Assembly (NCBI GenBank): GCA_947493005.1 | Contig: CANLOY010000001.1 | Coordinates: 186,001 to 250,000, forward strand | Source of the DNA: an uncultured Roseivirga sp. | GTDB lineage: Bacteria; Bacteroidota; Bacteroidia; Cytophagales; Cyclobacteriaceae | DNA: 64,000 bases | Direction: 5' to 3' | Shown here: piece after piece, positions 10,323 through 19,728 of the stretch | Layout of the letters: every line of letters starts with the position of its first letter | Numbering within the stretch: the stretch's first letter is position 1 | Program-made: the position numbers and the translations under genes | The notes under the pieces: model-generated | Database searches by the model: none | Told to the model about the DNA's origin: nothing | Seen by the model: the letters and a program-made list of their open reading frames with translations, nothing else

Positions 10323-10667
10323 ATGAAACGCTATTGCCTTGCTCTTGATTTAAAAGATGATCCTCAGCTCATTGAGGAGTATAAAACACATCACCAGGAT
10401 GTCTGGCCTGAAATTCTCGAGAGCATTCGGGATTCAGGAATCACCGATATGGAAATATACCTATTGGGCAATCGCCTGTTCATGATTATGGAAGTGGAAG
10501 ATAATTTCTCCTTTGAAAGGAAATCGGAAATGGACCAGGGCAATCCAAAGGTGCAGGAATGGGAAGACTTAATGTGGAAATACCAACAAGCACTTCCTTT
10601 GGCAAAGCCGGGAGAGAAATGGATGTTAATGGAAAAGATTTTTGACCTTAACCCCAAAGTGTTATGA
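10323..10667 (+). CDS. L-fucose/L-rhamnose mutarotase (RhaM family)
   Basis: A 114-residue protein of the RhaM/DUF718 family, a dimeric ferredoxin-like fold that interconverts sugar anomers. Conserved features include the His pair in KTHHQDVWPEI (about 21-31), YLLGNRLFMIMEV and the terminal WMLMEKIFDL. Family members are usually annotated as L-rhamnose mutarotase, but next to FucP and a fucose dehydrogenase the substrate is more likely L-fucose. Its end overlaps the next gene as ATGA. Confidence 0.85.
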   Translation: MKRYCLALDLKDDPQLIEEYKTHHQDVWPEILESIRDSGITDMEIYLLGNRLFMIMEVEDNFSFERKSEMDQGNPKVQEWEDLMWKYQQALPLAKPGEKWMLMEKIFDLNPKVL

Positions 10668-11812
10668 CCTGGCATTACAATAGAAAATATCCATCCGTAG
10701 ACGACTTGCGCAAGCGAGCAAAAAAGAAAATGCCAAGGTTTGCCTTCGAATACCTGGATGGTGGTTGTAATGAGGATGTAAACCTCTATCGAAATACTTC
10801 CGAAATAAGAGAGGTGGAGTTGATCCCCAGATACCTTGAACCTTACAAGCAGAGCAGCCTTAAAACGGAGCTATTCGGACATGAATATGATGCTCCTTTT
10901 GGTATTGCACCAGTAGGGCTACAAGGCTTAATGTGGCCCAATGCCACTGAGGTTTTGGCAAAAGCAGCTTTCGAACATAATATCCCTTTCATTCTAAGTA
11001 CGGTTACCACCAGTAGTATTGAAAGAGTTGCTGAACTTACAGAAGGCAAAGCATGGTTTCAATTGTACCACCCTGCAAAAAATGAATATCGTGATGATAT
11101 TCTGGATAGGGCAGAAAAAGCAGGTTGCCCGGTACTCGTGCTGTTGTGTGATGTTCCTACTTTCGGCTTTCGCCCAAGAGACATTCGGAATGGCCTTTCC
11201 ATGCCTCCACGAATGACTTTACAAAACATAGTGCAAATTTTAGGACGACCGCATTGGGCTATGCAAACACTGAAGTACGGCCAACCCAACTTTGCCACAT
11301 TAAAACCCTATATGCCAAAAAAACTCAACCTAAAGGCCTTAGGTGGTTTTATGGATCAAATGTTTTCCGGACGATTAGATGATGACAAAATCAGTGAGAT
11401 CAGAGACAAATGGAAGGGCAAAATTGTGCTCAAGGGAGTAGCCAGTGAAGAAGATACCGAAAAAGCCATAAAGCTAGGGCTTGATGGTATTATAGTCTCT
11501 AACCACGGAGGAAGGCAACTGGATGCAGGTGAATCTACTATAAAACCTACCAATAGAATCGCCTCCAAATATGGCAATCAAATCAAGGTAATGATGGATA
11601 GTGGAATGCGGTCTGGACCAGATATCGCCAGATCTATTGCTAGCGGTGCAGACTTCACGTTTATGGGCCGTAGTTTTATGTATAGTGTTGGAGCACTAGG
11701 AAAGCAGGGTGGTGATCATATTATTGGATTGTTAAAAACCCAATTACAACAAATAATGGAGCAGGTTTGCTGCCAAGAAATATTAGATTTACATAACCAC
11801 TTAAAAAAGTAA
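10664..11812 (+). CDS. lldD: FMN-dependent alpha-hydroxy-acid dehydrogenase (L-lactate type)
   Basis: The 382-residue protein spans the whole FMN alpha-hydroxy-acid oxidase/dehydrogenase barrel. VSNHGGRQLD (about 277-286) contains the catalytic His and substrate Arg, and MDSGMRSGPDIARS (about 310) is the FMN phosphate region. FEYLDGGCNEDVN near the N terminus is also typical. L-lactate is a known product of non-phosphorylating fucose catabolism, so oxidation of that lactate to pyruvate is the natural role here. Oxidation of another 2-hydroxy acid is possible. It overlaps the mutarotase gene by 4 bp. Confidence 0.85.
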   Translation: MTWHYNRKYPSVDDLRKRAKKKMPRFAFEYLDGGCNEDVNLYRNTSEIREVELIPRYLEPYKQSSLKTELFGHEYDAPFGIAPVGLQGLMWPNATEVLAKAAFEHNIPFILSTVTTSSIERVAELTEGKAWFQLYHPAKNEYRDDILDRAEKAGCPVLVLLCDVPTFGFRPRDIRNGLSMPPRMTLQNIVQILGRPHWAMQTLKYGQPNFATLKPYMPKKLNLKALGGFMDQMFSGRLDDDKISEIRDKWKGKIVLKGVASEEDTEKAIKLGLDGIIVSNHGGRQLDAGESTIKPTNRIASKYGNQIKVMMDSGMRSGPDIARSIASGADFTFMGRSFMYSVGALGKQGGDHIIGLLKTQLQQIMEQVCCQEILDLHNHLKK

Positions 11813-11848
11813 TCTGAATCAACCAATTCATCCAATCCGTTTAGTTTA

Positions 11849-12826
11849 ATGAACAAAATATTCAAAATAGGGTCTATATCAGTTATCGCTATTTTTTCGA
11901 TAATCTCCATGAGCGATAAGCCTATTAATCAACAAGATTTTAATTCTTACAAAGAAGTCATTCCAGGTTCTGAGCTTTCATTTGATTTTGTTCCGATTAC
12001 CGGAGGTAAATACATGGCAGGAAGCCCTGAGACTGAAAATGGTAGAAAATCTGATGAAGGCCCACAGCATGAAGTAGAGGTTGGTGATTTCTGGATGAGT
12101 ACTCTGGAAGTAACCTGGGATCAGTTTGAGCTATTTCTATACAGAGAAACTGATAGCGAATTCAACACCGAAAACAGAGAAATTGAACTCCCGGTGGACG
12201 GTGTCTCAGGCGCTACAATGCCTTACGTAAACTTTAATAAACCAGGCTACCCATTAATCAATGTTACGCAACATGCCGCCTCAACTTTCTGTAAGTGGCT
12301 TAGCGCCAAAACAGGTCATTTCTATAGGCTACCAACCGAAGCAGAGTGGGAATATGCTTGTCGTGCAGGTAGTACAACTCCCTACTCCTTCAACGAAACC
12401 GAATTAGATAACTATGCCTGGCATGCAGGTAATAGTGAGGATAAACTTCAAAAGGGCGGACAAAAGAAGGCTAACTCTTTTGGGTTGTATGATATACATG
12501 GAAATGTAGCGGAATGGGTAATTGACGGCTATAACCCAACCTATTATCAAGAGTTGAAGGATGCTAAAAACCCACTTTTTGTAACTGATAAACTCTATCC
12601 AAGAGTAGTACGTGGAGGTTCTTTTAAGGATCAACCTGAAAGCTTAAGGGCTGCTTCAAGGCAGTTTTCAGATAAGAGCTGGAAGAAAAGAGACCCACAA
12701 ATACCGAAAAGTTTATGGTGGCTAACCGATGCACTACACGTAGGCTTCAGGGTTGTACGTCCAAAAGTAGTACCACCAAAAAGTGAATGGGAAAAATATT
12801 GGGGAACACCCATCAGAGAATATTAA
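11849..12826 (+). CDS. FGE-sulfatase-domain protein lacking catalytic cysteines
   Basis: The 325-residue protein has an N-terminal hydrophobic export segment and then one FGE/SUMF1 domain: GGKYMAGSPETENG, TLEVTWDQFELFL, LPTEAEWEYACRAG (about 160), DIHGNVAEWVIDGY (about 215), RVVRGGSF (about 251) and HVGFRVVRP. True formylglycine-generating enzymes have two cysteines after the RGGSW segment, in a C-x-R-Y-R-x-A-x-R context. Here that stretch reads DQPESLRAASRQ with no cysteine. It is therefore probably a paralogue with another role, despite lying beside four sulfatase genes. Its partner or substrate is unknown. Confidence 0.8.
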   Translation: MNKIFKIGSISVIAIFSIISMSDKPINQQDFNSYKEVIPGSELSFDFVPITGGKYMAGSPETENGRKSDEGPQHEVEVGDFWMSTLEVTWDQFELFLYRETDSEFNTENREIELPVDGVSGATMPYVNFNKPGYPLINVTQHAASTFCKWLSAKTGHFYRLPTEAEWEYACRAGSTTPYSFNETELDNYAWHAGNSEDKLQKGGQKKANSFGLYDIHGNVAEWVIDGYNPTYYQELKDAKNPLFVTDKLYPRVVRGGSFKDQPESLRAASRQFSDKSWKKRDPQIPKSLWWLTDALHVGFRVVRPKVVPPKSEWEKYWGTPIREY

Positions 12827-12838
12827 AACCTTAAAATC

Positions 12839-14173
12839 ATGAGCAAACCAACTAATCTTAAAACAAGACGCAAGTTTCTGGAAACTTCAGTTAAAGTTGC
12901 CGGAACCGGAGCGCTGCTAAGTGCCATACCGCTTTCGGTCAATGCCTATGCCGGAGCAAAAGGTGAAATAAAAGTAGCCTTAGTAGGCTGTGGAGGCCGT
13001 GGTACAGGAGCTGCTACACAAGCCATTGAAGCCGATCCAGATGTTCGCTTAGTAGCCATGGCTGATGTTTTCGCTGACCGCCTGGAAAACAGTTTTAAAA
13101 GTCTGACCACCAAATATGATGGTAAGGGAAAAATCCTGGTCAACGAAGATTCGAAGTTCACAGATTTTGATGGGTATAAGAAAGCCATTGATATGGCTGA
13201 TGTTGTCATACTCACTACCCCTCCTGGTTTTAGACCTTTGCACTTTGAATATGCTGTAAAGCAAGGTAAGCATGTGTTCATGGAAAAGCCCGTAGCTACT
13301 GATGTTGCTGGTATCAAAAAAGTACTGGAAGCTGGAAAACTTGCTCGTGAGAAAAAACTGAATGTAGTGGTTGGCCTGCAAAGACACTATCAGAAAAGCT
13401 ATAGAGAAACTGAAAAATTAATTCGAAGTGGAAGCATAGGCGATATTGTTTCTGGTCAGGTATACTGGAACAGTGCAGGTGTTTGGGTAAGACCTAGAAA
13501 AGAAGCTCAAACAGAACTGGAATACCAAATGATGAACTGGTATTACTTTACATGGATCTGCGGAGATCATATTCTGGAGCAACACATTCATAATATTGAT
13601 GTCGCTAACTGGTTCATTGGTGCCACTCCGGTATCAGCACAAGGAATGGGTGGACGAGAAACCAGGAACGGTAAAGATCATGGCCATATCTTTGATCACC
13701 ACTTTGTAGAATTCGTGTACCCTGAAGGCCAGGTGATTTCCAGTCAATGCAGGCACCAAAGAGGTTGTATGAACAGGGTTGAAGAAGTTTTCCAGGGTAC
13801 CAAAGGTCATGTACTGGTGAATAGTGGTCATGTCGGAAAAATGAAAGGTTATGATGGCAGCGTCATTCTCGATTATAAGGGAAATGATGACATCAACCCA
13901 TATCAGCAAGAGCACAATGAGCTCTTTGCCGCCATAAAAGCTGGTGAACATAGACTTGACAATACGGAATACGGTGCAAACAGTACCATGACAGCCATTT
14001 TAGGTAGAATGGCTACTTATTCAGGTCAGAGAATCACCTGGGACGAAGCATTAGCAACGGACTTGAAACTGGTTCCTGATAATTTAACCTCCTTCAAAGA
14101 CCAGGCTCCAATTCTTCCTAATGCAGAAGGTCATTATGAAGTAGCCATTCCTGGTAAAACAAGGTATTTATAG
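12839..14173 (+). CDS. TAT-exported Gfo/Idh/MocA family oxidoreductase
   Basis: A 444-residue protein beginning with a twin-arginine signal (TRRKFLETS, Arg10-Arg11, then a hydrophobic stretch to about 36). A Rossmann fold follows with VALVGCGGRGTGAA, and the family EKP motif occurs as FMEKPVATDV. The C-terminal half has HILEQHIHNIDVANWF with conserved His/Asp. Export through TAT implies the NAD(P) is bound before export. Exported members of this superfamily include NAD-dependent glycosidases such as GH109, so glycoside cleavage by an oxidation-elimination route is possible here. A simple sugar dehydrogenase role is also possible. It starts 12 bp after the FGE-like gene. Confidence 0.82.
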   Translation: MSKPTNLKTRRKFLETSVKVAGTGALLSAIPLSVNAYAGAKGEIKVALVGCGGRGTGAATQAIEADPDVRLVAMADVFADRLENSFKSLTTKYDGKGKILVNEDSKFTDFDGYKKAIDMADVVILTTPPGFRPLHFEYAVKQGKHVFMEKPVATDVAGIKKVLEAGKLAREKKLNVVVGLQRHYQKSYRETEKLIRSGSIGDIVSGQVYWNSAGVWVRPRKEAQTELEYQMMNWYYFTWICGDHILEQHIHNIDVANWFIGATPVSAQGMGGRETRNGKDHGHIFDHHFVEFVYPEGQVISSQCRHQRGCMNRVEEVFQGTKGHVLVNSGHVGKMKGYDGSVILDYKGNDDINPYQQEHNELFAAIKAGEHRLDNTEYGANSTMTAILGRMATYSGQRITWDEALATDLKLVPDNLTSFKDQAPILPNAEGHYEVAIPGKTRYL

Positions 14174-14186
14174 TATTCACAAAAGG

Positions 14187-14260
14187 GGTTGTACCAAAAG
14201 ATTGTTTTGCCATTCCCGATTTCTCGGGAATGGCGAGGTTTTTTGACTTTTGGTACTACC
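14187..14260 (+). terminator. Nested palindromic terminator-like element
   Basis: The inner stem GCCATTCCCGA (14209-14219) pairs perfectly with 14224-14234 around a TTTC loop and is followed by GAGG and six T (14239-14244), as in an intrinsic terminator. An outer inverted repeat GTACCAAAAG (14191-14200) pairs perfectly with 14247-14256, and three further pairs follow after one mismatch. The outer arm encloses the T tract, which is unusual for a simple terminator and could make a read-through or RNA-stabilising structure. Confidence 0.75.
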
Positions 14261-14326
14261 GCTTTTAAATTAAAATCAGCACACATTACTTCTTCTTAGC
14301 AGAAGCCCGAAAGGAATTGATAATCA

Positions 14327-14788
14327 ATGACACCCAAGGAAAACTTAAAGAAGCTAGGGTACGAGTTACCAAAAGTCTCCACTCCAGGCGGAAATTATGT
14401 ATCTGTCAATGTTAGAAAGGACATCGCCTATGTGGCCATTCAGTTTCCAATTCTAAATGAAGATTATTTGTATCTAGGTCGACTTGGAACAGATGTCTCA
14501 ACAGATGAAGGTTACAAGGCTATGGAGTTATGTGCTTTGAATGTATTGGCTCAAATTGATCAGAAAGTGGGTTTCGAAAAAATCATTGGACTCAATCACA
14601 TTGATGCCTATTTCCAGTCTGGGAATGATTGGGATGATTCTCCGAAAGTGGTCAATGGCGCCTCTGATCTGTTTGTAAAAGTCCTGGAGACAAGAGGTCA
14701 GCATTCAAGAGCAATCTTTGGAGTTGAAAAACTTCCTCGAAATTTCAGTGTCGGGCTAACCGCCACTTTTACAGTCTCAAGTGAATAA
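14327..14788 (+). CDS. RidA/YjgF-family protein
   Basis: A 153-residue protein of the longer RidA/YjgF-like type (MTPKENLKKLGYELPKV, DYLYLGRLGTDVSTDEGYKAMELCALNVLAQI, FVKVLETRGQHSRAIFGVEKLPRNFSVGLTATFTV in part). RidA proteins hydrolyse reactive enamine/imine intermediates made by PLP enzymes. Members with these VFEKxxGLNHI-like segments are often divergent and of unknown substrate. There is no signal peptide, so it should be cytoplasmic. It follows the palindromic element and precedes a sulfatase gene by 12 bp, so it is in the locus, though its role there is not obvious. Confidence 0.8.
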   Translation: MTPKENLKKLGYELPKVSTPGGNYVSVNVRKDIAYVAIQFPILNEDYLYLGRLGTDVSTDEGYKAMELCALNVLAQIDQKVGFEKIIGLNHIDAYFQSGNDWDDSPKVVNGASDLFVKVLETRGQHSRAIFGVEKLPRNFSVGLTATFTVSSE

Positions 14789-14800
14789 ACAATATTCGAT

Positions 14801-16435
14801 ATGAAATCAAAAGCTAAGTTCCATCTCATCAATAAGTCATTTTTTTCCTCGATTGACTTTAGAGTAAGCAAATTCAAATTCATTGGGGCTTCATTGCTGG
14901 TATTTCTAAGCCTGATCACCGTGAACTGTAGTACACCTCCCGAAGAGGCTGGCAAACCCAATATCATTTTCATAATGACAGATGACCACACGATACAGGC
15001 TATGAGTGCTTATGGAAGCGTTATCAACAAAACCCCAAACATGGATCGAATTGCCAATACGGGTATTCGCTTCAACAATGCATTTGTCACTAATTCTATT
15101 TGTGCTCCAAGCAGAGCCGTGATACTAACCAGTAAGTTCAGTCATATCAATGGAGTGTTGGATAATGCCCAAACCTTTGATGGGACACAACAGACTTTCC
15201 CTAAACTGCTCCAAAAAACTGGTTATCAAACAGCAATGGTTGGTAAATGGCATCTCAAATCAGAACCGACTGGTTTTGACTACTGGAATATACTTCCTGG
15301 TCAGGGGCTTTATTATAACCCTGACTTTATTGAAATGGGAGAACGAAAAATGCATGAGGGTTACGTGACTGACCTGACTACAGATTTTGCACTTGACTGG
15401 CTGGAGCAAAGAGATGAAGAAAAGCCATTCTACTTGATGTTGCACCATAAAGCACCTCATAGAAACTGGATGCCAGGGCCTGATCACCTGAGCATGTATG
15501 ACGATGAAGAAATACCAATGCCAGATAATTTCTTTGATGACTATGAAAACAGAGGCACTGCATCTAAAACCCAGGAAATGTCCATCTCCGAAATCATGTT
15601 TCCTGTTTACGACCTTAAACTCTTGAATGCAGAGCCAACAAACGGCAATGACGAGTTTATGCTTAAAAGGTTAGAACGAATGACTCCTAAACAGCGAAAT
15701 GATTTTGAAAATGCTTACAGAGAAAAAAATGAAGCATTCGCCAAAGCCAACCTGAAAGGAGAAGAACTTGCCAAGTGGAAGTATCAACGTTATATCAAAG
15801 ATTATTTAAGGTGTGTAGCCTCTGTTGATGATAACATCGGTAGAGTGCTGGATTACCTGGAACAAAATGGTTTAAGAGAAAATACCATAATTGTCTATAC
15901 CTCGGATCAAGGCTTTTATCTGGGTGAGCATGGTTGGTTCGATAAACGTTTTATGTATGAAGAGTCCTATAGAACTCCTTTGTTGATCAGCTATCCGGAA
16001 AAAGTTAAAAAGGGCATTGATAGTGACGCGTTTGCCATGAACTTAGATTTTGGTCCAACACTATTGGACTATGCAGGAGTCGAGATTCCAGAAGATATGC
16101 AGGGGAAATCCCTAAAAGAGATTTTGGATAATAATGGAAACGAAACAAAAGGATGGAGACAGTCAACTTACTATCACTATTTTGAATACCCTGGGGTTCA
16201 TGCTGTAAAACGACATTACGGAGTCCGTACCAAGCGATACAAGCTTATTCACTTTTATCACGACATTGATGAATGGGAATTATACGACCTTGAAAAAGAT
16301 CCAAAGGAGATGAACAATGTCATTGAAGATTTAAGCTACAAAGAGGTTAAAATGACATTGATGAAAGAGTTGAAAGAGTTGCAAATACAGTATCAGGATA
16401 GTGTTTCTATAAATTCCGTAACTTCTTCGGATTAA
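14801..16435 (+). CDS. Sulfatase (S1 family), Cys-type
   Basis: A 544-residue sulfatase with an N-terminal export segment and a possible lipobox VNCS near residue 44. The formylglycine motif is CAPSR (about 100-104), followed by [21 protein letters not shown] carries metal-binding Asp residues, and MVGKWHL and HHKAPHRNW are typical catalytic segments. The [14 protein letters not shown] segment resembles N-acetylglucosamine-6-sulfatase-like enzymes (SulfAtlas S1_11 type), but the substrate is not settled by sequence. It needs post-translational conversion of Cys to formylglycine, which the cysteine-less FGE-like protein in the cluster is unlikely to perform. Confidence 0.9.
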   Translation: MKSKAKFHLINKSFFSSIDFRVSKFKFIGASLLVFLSLITVNCSTPPEEAGKPNIIFIMTDDHTIQAMSAYGSVINKTPNMDRIANTGIRFNNAFVTNSICAPSRAVILTSKFSHINGVLDNAQTFDGTQQTFPKLLQKTGYQTAMVGKWHLKSEPTGFDYWNILPGQGLYYNPDFIEMGERKMHEGYVTDLTTDFALDWLEQRDEEKPFYLMLHHKAPHRNWMPGPDHLSMYDDEEIPMPDNFFDDYENRGTASKTQEMSISEIMFPVYDLKLLNAEPTNGNDEFMLKRLERMTPKQRNDFENAYREKNEAFAKANLKGEELAKWKYQRYIKDYLRCVASVDDNIGRVLDYLEQNGLRENTIIVYTSDQGFYLGEHGWFDKRFMYEESYRTPLLISYPEKVKKGIDSDAFAMNLDFGPTLLDYAGVEIPEDMQGKSLKEILDNNGNETKGWRQSTYYHYFEYPGVHAVKRHYGVRTKRYKLIHFYHDIDEWELYDLEKDPKEMNNVIEDLSYKEVKMTLMKELKELQIQYQDSVSINSVTSSD

Positions 16436-16457
16436 CCTTGAACATTCCGAGTTGAAA

Positions 16458-18323
16458 ATGATCGCTTCATATATCATCAGAACGTTTTCAAAGAACTGCT
16501 TCAAAGCTACGGTTCTTCTCTGCATGCTTATGTCAGGGTCTTTGATATTTGCACAACAACGCCCCAATGTCATTATCATTCTAACTGATGATCAGGGTAC
16601 AATAGATCTAAATTCTTTTGGAGCCAAAGATTTGTACACTCCCAACATAGATAGATTGGCAAAAGAGGGAGTTAAGTTCACCCAATTCTATGCTGCCGCT
16701 CCACTCTGCTCTCCTTCAAGGGCATCCATGCTCACTGGCCTTAATCCACATGCGGCAGGCCTTCCTGGCAATGCATCTTCTATGAAAGGAACGCGGGGTA
16801 TGCCTACCGATAGAGTTACCATAGCCGAAGCAATGAAAGAAGCGGGATACGCTACAGGTCACATTGGGAAATGGCATTTGGGTTTTACGCCAGAGACAAT
16901 GCCCAATGGACAAGGCTTCGATTATTCATTCGGCCATATGGGTGGCTGTATTGACAACTACTCTCATTTCTTTTACTGGAATGGCCCCAACAGGCATGAC
17001 CTTTATGAAAATGGTGAAGAGGTATGGAAAGATGGAGCTTACTTCCCTAACCTGATGGTTGAAAAGACAAACCAGTTCATTACACAAAACAAGGAAAACC
17101 CCTTCTTCCTGTATTACGCCATTAACCTGCCCCACTACCCTCTCCAGCCTACATTAAAGTGGAGAAACCATTACAAAGACCTACCACATCCGCGTAGAGA
17201 TTATGCGGCTTTCGTCTCGACCATTGACGAAAGAGTAGGACAATTGCTCAAAACACTCGATGACCTCGAGCTTCGTGAAAACACTATCATTATTTTTCAA
17301 TCAGACCATGGCCATTCCGTAGAAGACAGAGCCTTCAGAGGAGGAGGAAGTTCAGGACCTTACCGTGGGGCAAAAATGTCTCTTTTCGAAGGCGGTATTC
17401 GGGTCCCAGCTATTATCAGTTACCCAAAGGCAATACCAGAAAATCAGGAAAGAAACCAGATGGCTCTGAATATCGATTGGTTTCCAACCATTATGGACTA
17501 CATAGGCGAAAAACCAAAAAAGCTCGAAGGAAAAAGTTTACGTCCACTAATTGAGGGGACAACAACTAAAACAGCACATTATGTTTTCAGGTGGAAACAA
17601 GGGGTTAGTTGGGCTGTGAGAAAAGGGGATTGGAAATTGATTGGGTTCCCACAAGATCCCACGAAACAAACTCAACTGGACTCCGAACGGGATGTGTTAT
17701 TTCTCAGTAATCTCAACGAAGACATTAGAGAAGTAAACAATCTGGCAAGTCAATATCCCGAAAAAGTTGATGAACTGCTTTCGGAGTATATGAAATGGGA
17801 ATATGCCCATAGTGACGACCTGCCAAAAGAAAGAGAGCAATTGAGGTCTATGGCTAAAACAGCATTGATTGAACTGGACAATCCTCCTCATTCAAAATAC
17901 CGAGCTAAAGGAGCTCAAAGTCTGATAGATGAAAAGCTCGGTACACGACAATTCAATGATGGATTCTGGCTCGGATATGAACAGGAGGACTTAAATGCAA
18001 CAATTGACCTGGGTAAAGTTCAGCAAGTTGAAAGAGTTATTGTAGGCTCATTACAAGATGCCTCCTCATGGATATTCTTTCCCGAATACATAGAAATATC
18101 ATGGTCTGCAGATGGAAAGAAGTTTAGTAAGCCTGAACGGCTTGAAGTAGGTGCATTAAAAGATGCAAAAAGAAAACTGGTAAAACGAATCTCGTTTGAA
18201 AGAGAAAATGTTCATGCCAGATTTATAAAGATCAAAATAAAAAACACTGCAAGATGTCCTGAGTGGCATGTTGCACCAGGGCAAAAAGCCTGGCTGTTTA
18301 TAGATGAAATAACTATTCAGTAA
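16458..18323 (+). CDS. Sulfatase with C-terminal discoidin-like module
   Basis: The ATG at 16458 is preferred over an in-frame TTG two codons earlier and gives a signal peptide ending near FAQQ. The sulfatase domain (about 35-465) has IILTDDQG, the formylglycine motif CSPSR (about 84), GHIGKWHLGF, and FQSDHGHS. The last ~150 residues form a beta-sandwich-like module (GFWLGYEQEDL, WIFFPEYIEISWS, RCPEWH, KAWLFIDEITI) also found at the C terminus of the next esterase and of the GH29 and GH20 enzymes downstream. That module probably binds glycan or anchors the enzyme near it. The exact sulfate ester cleaved is unknown. Confidence 0.9.
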   Translation: MIASYIIRTFSKNCFKATVLLCMLMSGSLIFAQQRPNVIIILTDDQGTIDLNSFGAKDLYTPNIDRLAKEGVKFTQFYAAAPLCSPSRASMLTGLNPHAAGLPGNASSMKGTRGMPTDRVTIAEAMKEAGYATGHIGKWHLGFTPETMPNGQGFDYSFGHMGGCIDNYSHFFYWNGPNRHDLYENGEEVWKDGAYFPNLMVEKTNQFITQNKENPFFLYYAINLPHYPLQPTLKWRNHYKDLPHPRRDYAAFVSTIDERVGQLLKTLDDLELRENTIIIFQSDHGHSVEDRAFRGGGSSGPYRGAKMSLFEGGIRVPAIISYPKAIPENQERNQMALNIDWFPTIMDYIGEKPKKLEGKSLRPLIEGTTTKTAHYVFRWKQGVSWAVRKGDWKLIGFPQDPTKQTQLDSERDVLFLSNLNEDIREVNNLASQYPEKVDELLSEYMKWEYAHSDDLPKEREQLRSMAKTALIELDNPPHSKYRAKGAQSLIDEKLGTRQFNDGFWLGYEQEDLNATIDLGKVQQVERVIVGSLQDASSWIFFPEYIEISWSADGKKFSKPERLEVGALKDAKRKLVKRISFERENVHARFIKIKIKNTARCPEWHVAPGQKAWLFIDEITIQ

Positions 18324-18334
18324 ACTTCAGAATT

Positions 18335-19726
18335 ATGAAGAAGATTTTTTTATTCACTATCACACTTCTTCTACCAGGTATACTCCTTAGCCAAAAAGCT
18401 AAAGTAGACACTGTGAAAGTCTTTTATCTGGGAGGACAATCCAACATGGATGGTTATGGATACAATAAAGATTTACCTGCCGACTTGCAAGAATTTGAAG
18501 ACACCTGGATTTTCCACGGTAACCCTGCACCAGACGACTCTGAAAATGGAGGAAAGGGCATATGGAGAAAGTTAAAATCCGGGCATGGCGCTGGTTTCAA
18601 ATCCGATGGACTGACCAATTCATTATCAAACAGGTTTGGAGTTGAGCTTTCTTTTGCCAGAAAAATAAAGGCGCTATATCCTGATGATAAAATTGCCATT
18701 ATAAAGTATTCGTTAGGCGGTACATCTATAGATACTGCAGCCGCTAGTGCAGGCACATGGGATGCTGATTATGAAGGAATCAAAGGCATCAATCAATACG
18801 ATCATTTTTTGACAACGCTAAAAGAAGCATTCAATCAAACTGACATCGACAATGACGGAACAAGAGATTATCTGGTTCCTTCAGGCATAGTGTGGATGCA
18901 GGGCGAAAGTGATGCACAAGAAGAAGTAATCGCCATGCGATACTATGACAACCTCAAAAAGCTAATTGGCCATATGCGCGCTGCCTTTTGGAATGATAAT
19001 CTACCAGTTGTTATAGGGAAAATATCTGACTCATGGCAATCTCGAAATGGCAAAGTTTGGAAGTATGGAGAGCTGGTTCAGCATGGTCAGGAGAAGTTTG
19101 TAAGAAAAGACGAACATGCCGCCATAGTCAGGCAAACCAGGTACTATAAATATTCGGACGCAGCTCACTATAACAGTGAAGCCTACATTGATTTAGGTGA
19201 GCGCTTTGCTCAGGCAATTTTTGACTTGAATGCTCCGGAGGAAAAACTACCTTCTAAGGCTTCGAAAGGTAAAGTCCAGATTACCCATAAACCAAGTGAT
19301 AGTTATAAAGCAAAAGGCTCAAGAAGTCTGATAGATGAAAAACCTGGAAGTAAATATTTTGATGATGGTTTCTGGCTCGGGTTTGAAGAGGTAGACTTGG
19401 AAGCGACAATTGACATTGGTAGCGTTCAACAGTTAGAAAGTATTTCCATTGGCTTATTACAAGATGTTGCCGTATGGATTTTTTTTCCCGAATATGTAGA
19501 AGTTTCCTGGTCTCAAGACGGAAAAAAATTCAGCAAACCAAAACAGCTTAGAACAGGTGTTTCACAAAAAGAACTTGGTAAACTAACCAAAAGACTATCG
19601 CTTGAAAAAAAGATAAATGCCCGCTTCATTAAAGTCAAAGCCAAAAACGTGGGAAGATGCCCAGAATGGCATTTAGGAGCTGGACAAAAAGCCTGGCTCT
19701 TTGTAGATGAAATCACAATCAGGTAA
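18335..19726 (+). CDS. SASA-domain carbohydrate acetylesterase with discoidin-like module
   Basis: The 463-residue protein has a signal peptide (about 1-19). It has an SGNH-type esterase domain of the sialate O-acetylesterase/CE6-like group: FYLGGQSNMDG (catalytic Ser near 37), WMQGESDA (about 188) and SDAAHYNSEAYIDLG with the Asp-x2-His pair (about 274). Residues from about 315 repeat the discoidin-like module of the preceding sulfatase; by eye more than half of aligned positions are identical. It likely removes O-acetyl groups from the glycan so that sulfatases and fucosidases can act. Confidence 0.87.
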   Translation: MKKIFLFTITLLLPGILLSQKAKVDTVKVFYLGGQSNMDGYGYNKDLPADLQEFEDTWIFHGNPAPDDSENGGKGIWRKLKSGHGAGFKSDGLTNSLSNRFGVELSFARKIKALYPDDKIAIIKYSLGGTSIDTAAASAGTWDADYEGIKGINQYDHFLTTLKEAFNQTDIDNDGTRDYLVPSGIVWMQGESDAQEEVIAMRYYDNLKKLIGHMRAAFWNDNLPVVIGKISDSWQSRNGKVWKYGELVQHGQEKFVRKDEHAAIVRQTRYYKYSDAAHYNSEAYIDLGERFAQAIFDLNAPEEKLPSKASKGKVQITHKPSDSYKAKGSRSLIDEKPGSKYFDDGFWLGFEEVDLEATIDIGSVQQLESISIGLLQDVAVWIFFPEYVEVSWSQDGKKFSKPKQLRTGVSQKELGKLTKRLSLEKKINARFIKVKAKNVGRCPEWHLGAGQKAWLFVDEITIR

Positions 19727-19728
19727 TT

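Noticed and set aside
11681-11691. TATAGTGTTGG, an exact match to part of the operator-like motif at 22547
   Set aside because: It lies inside the FMN dehydrogenase coding region and spells conserved residues, so it is probably chance.
11849-12826. Sulfatase-activating formylglycine-generating enzyme
   Set aside because: Both catalytic cysteines are missing at the expected position.
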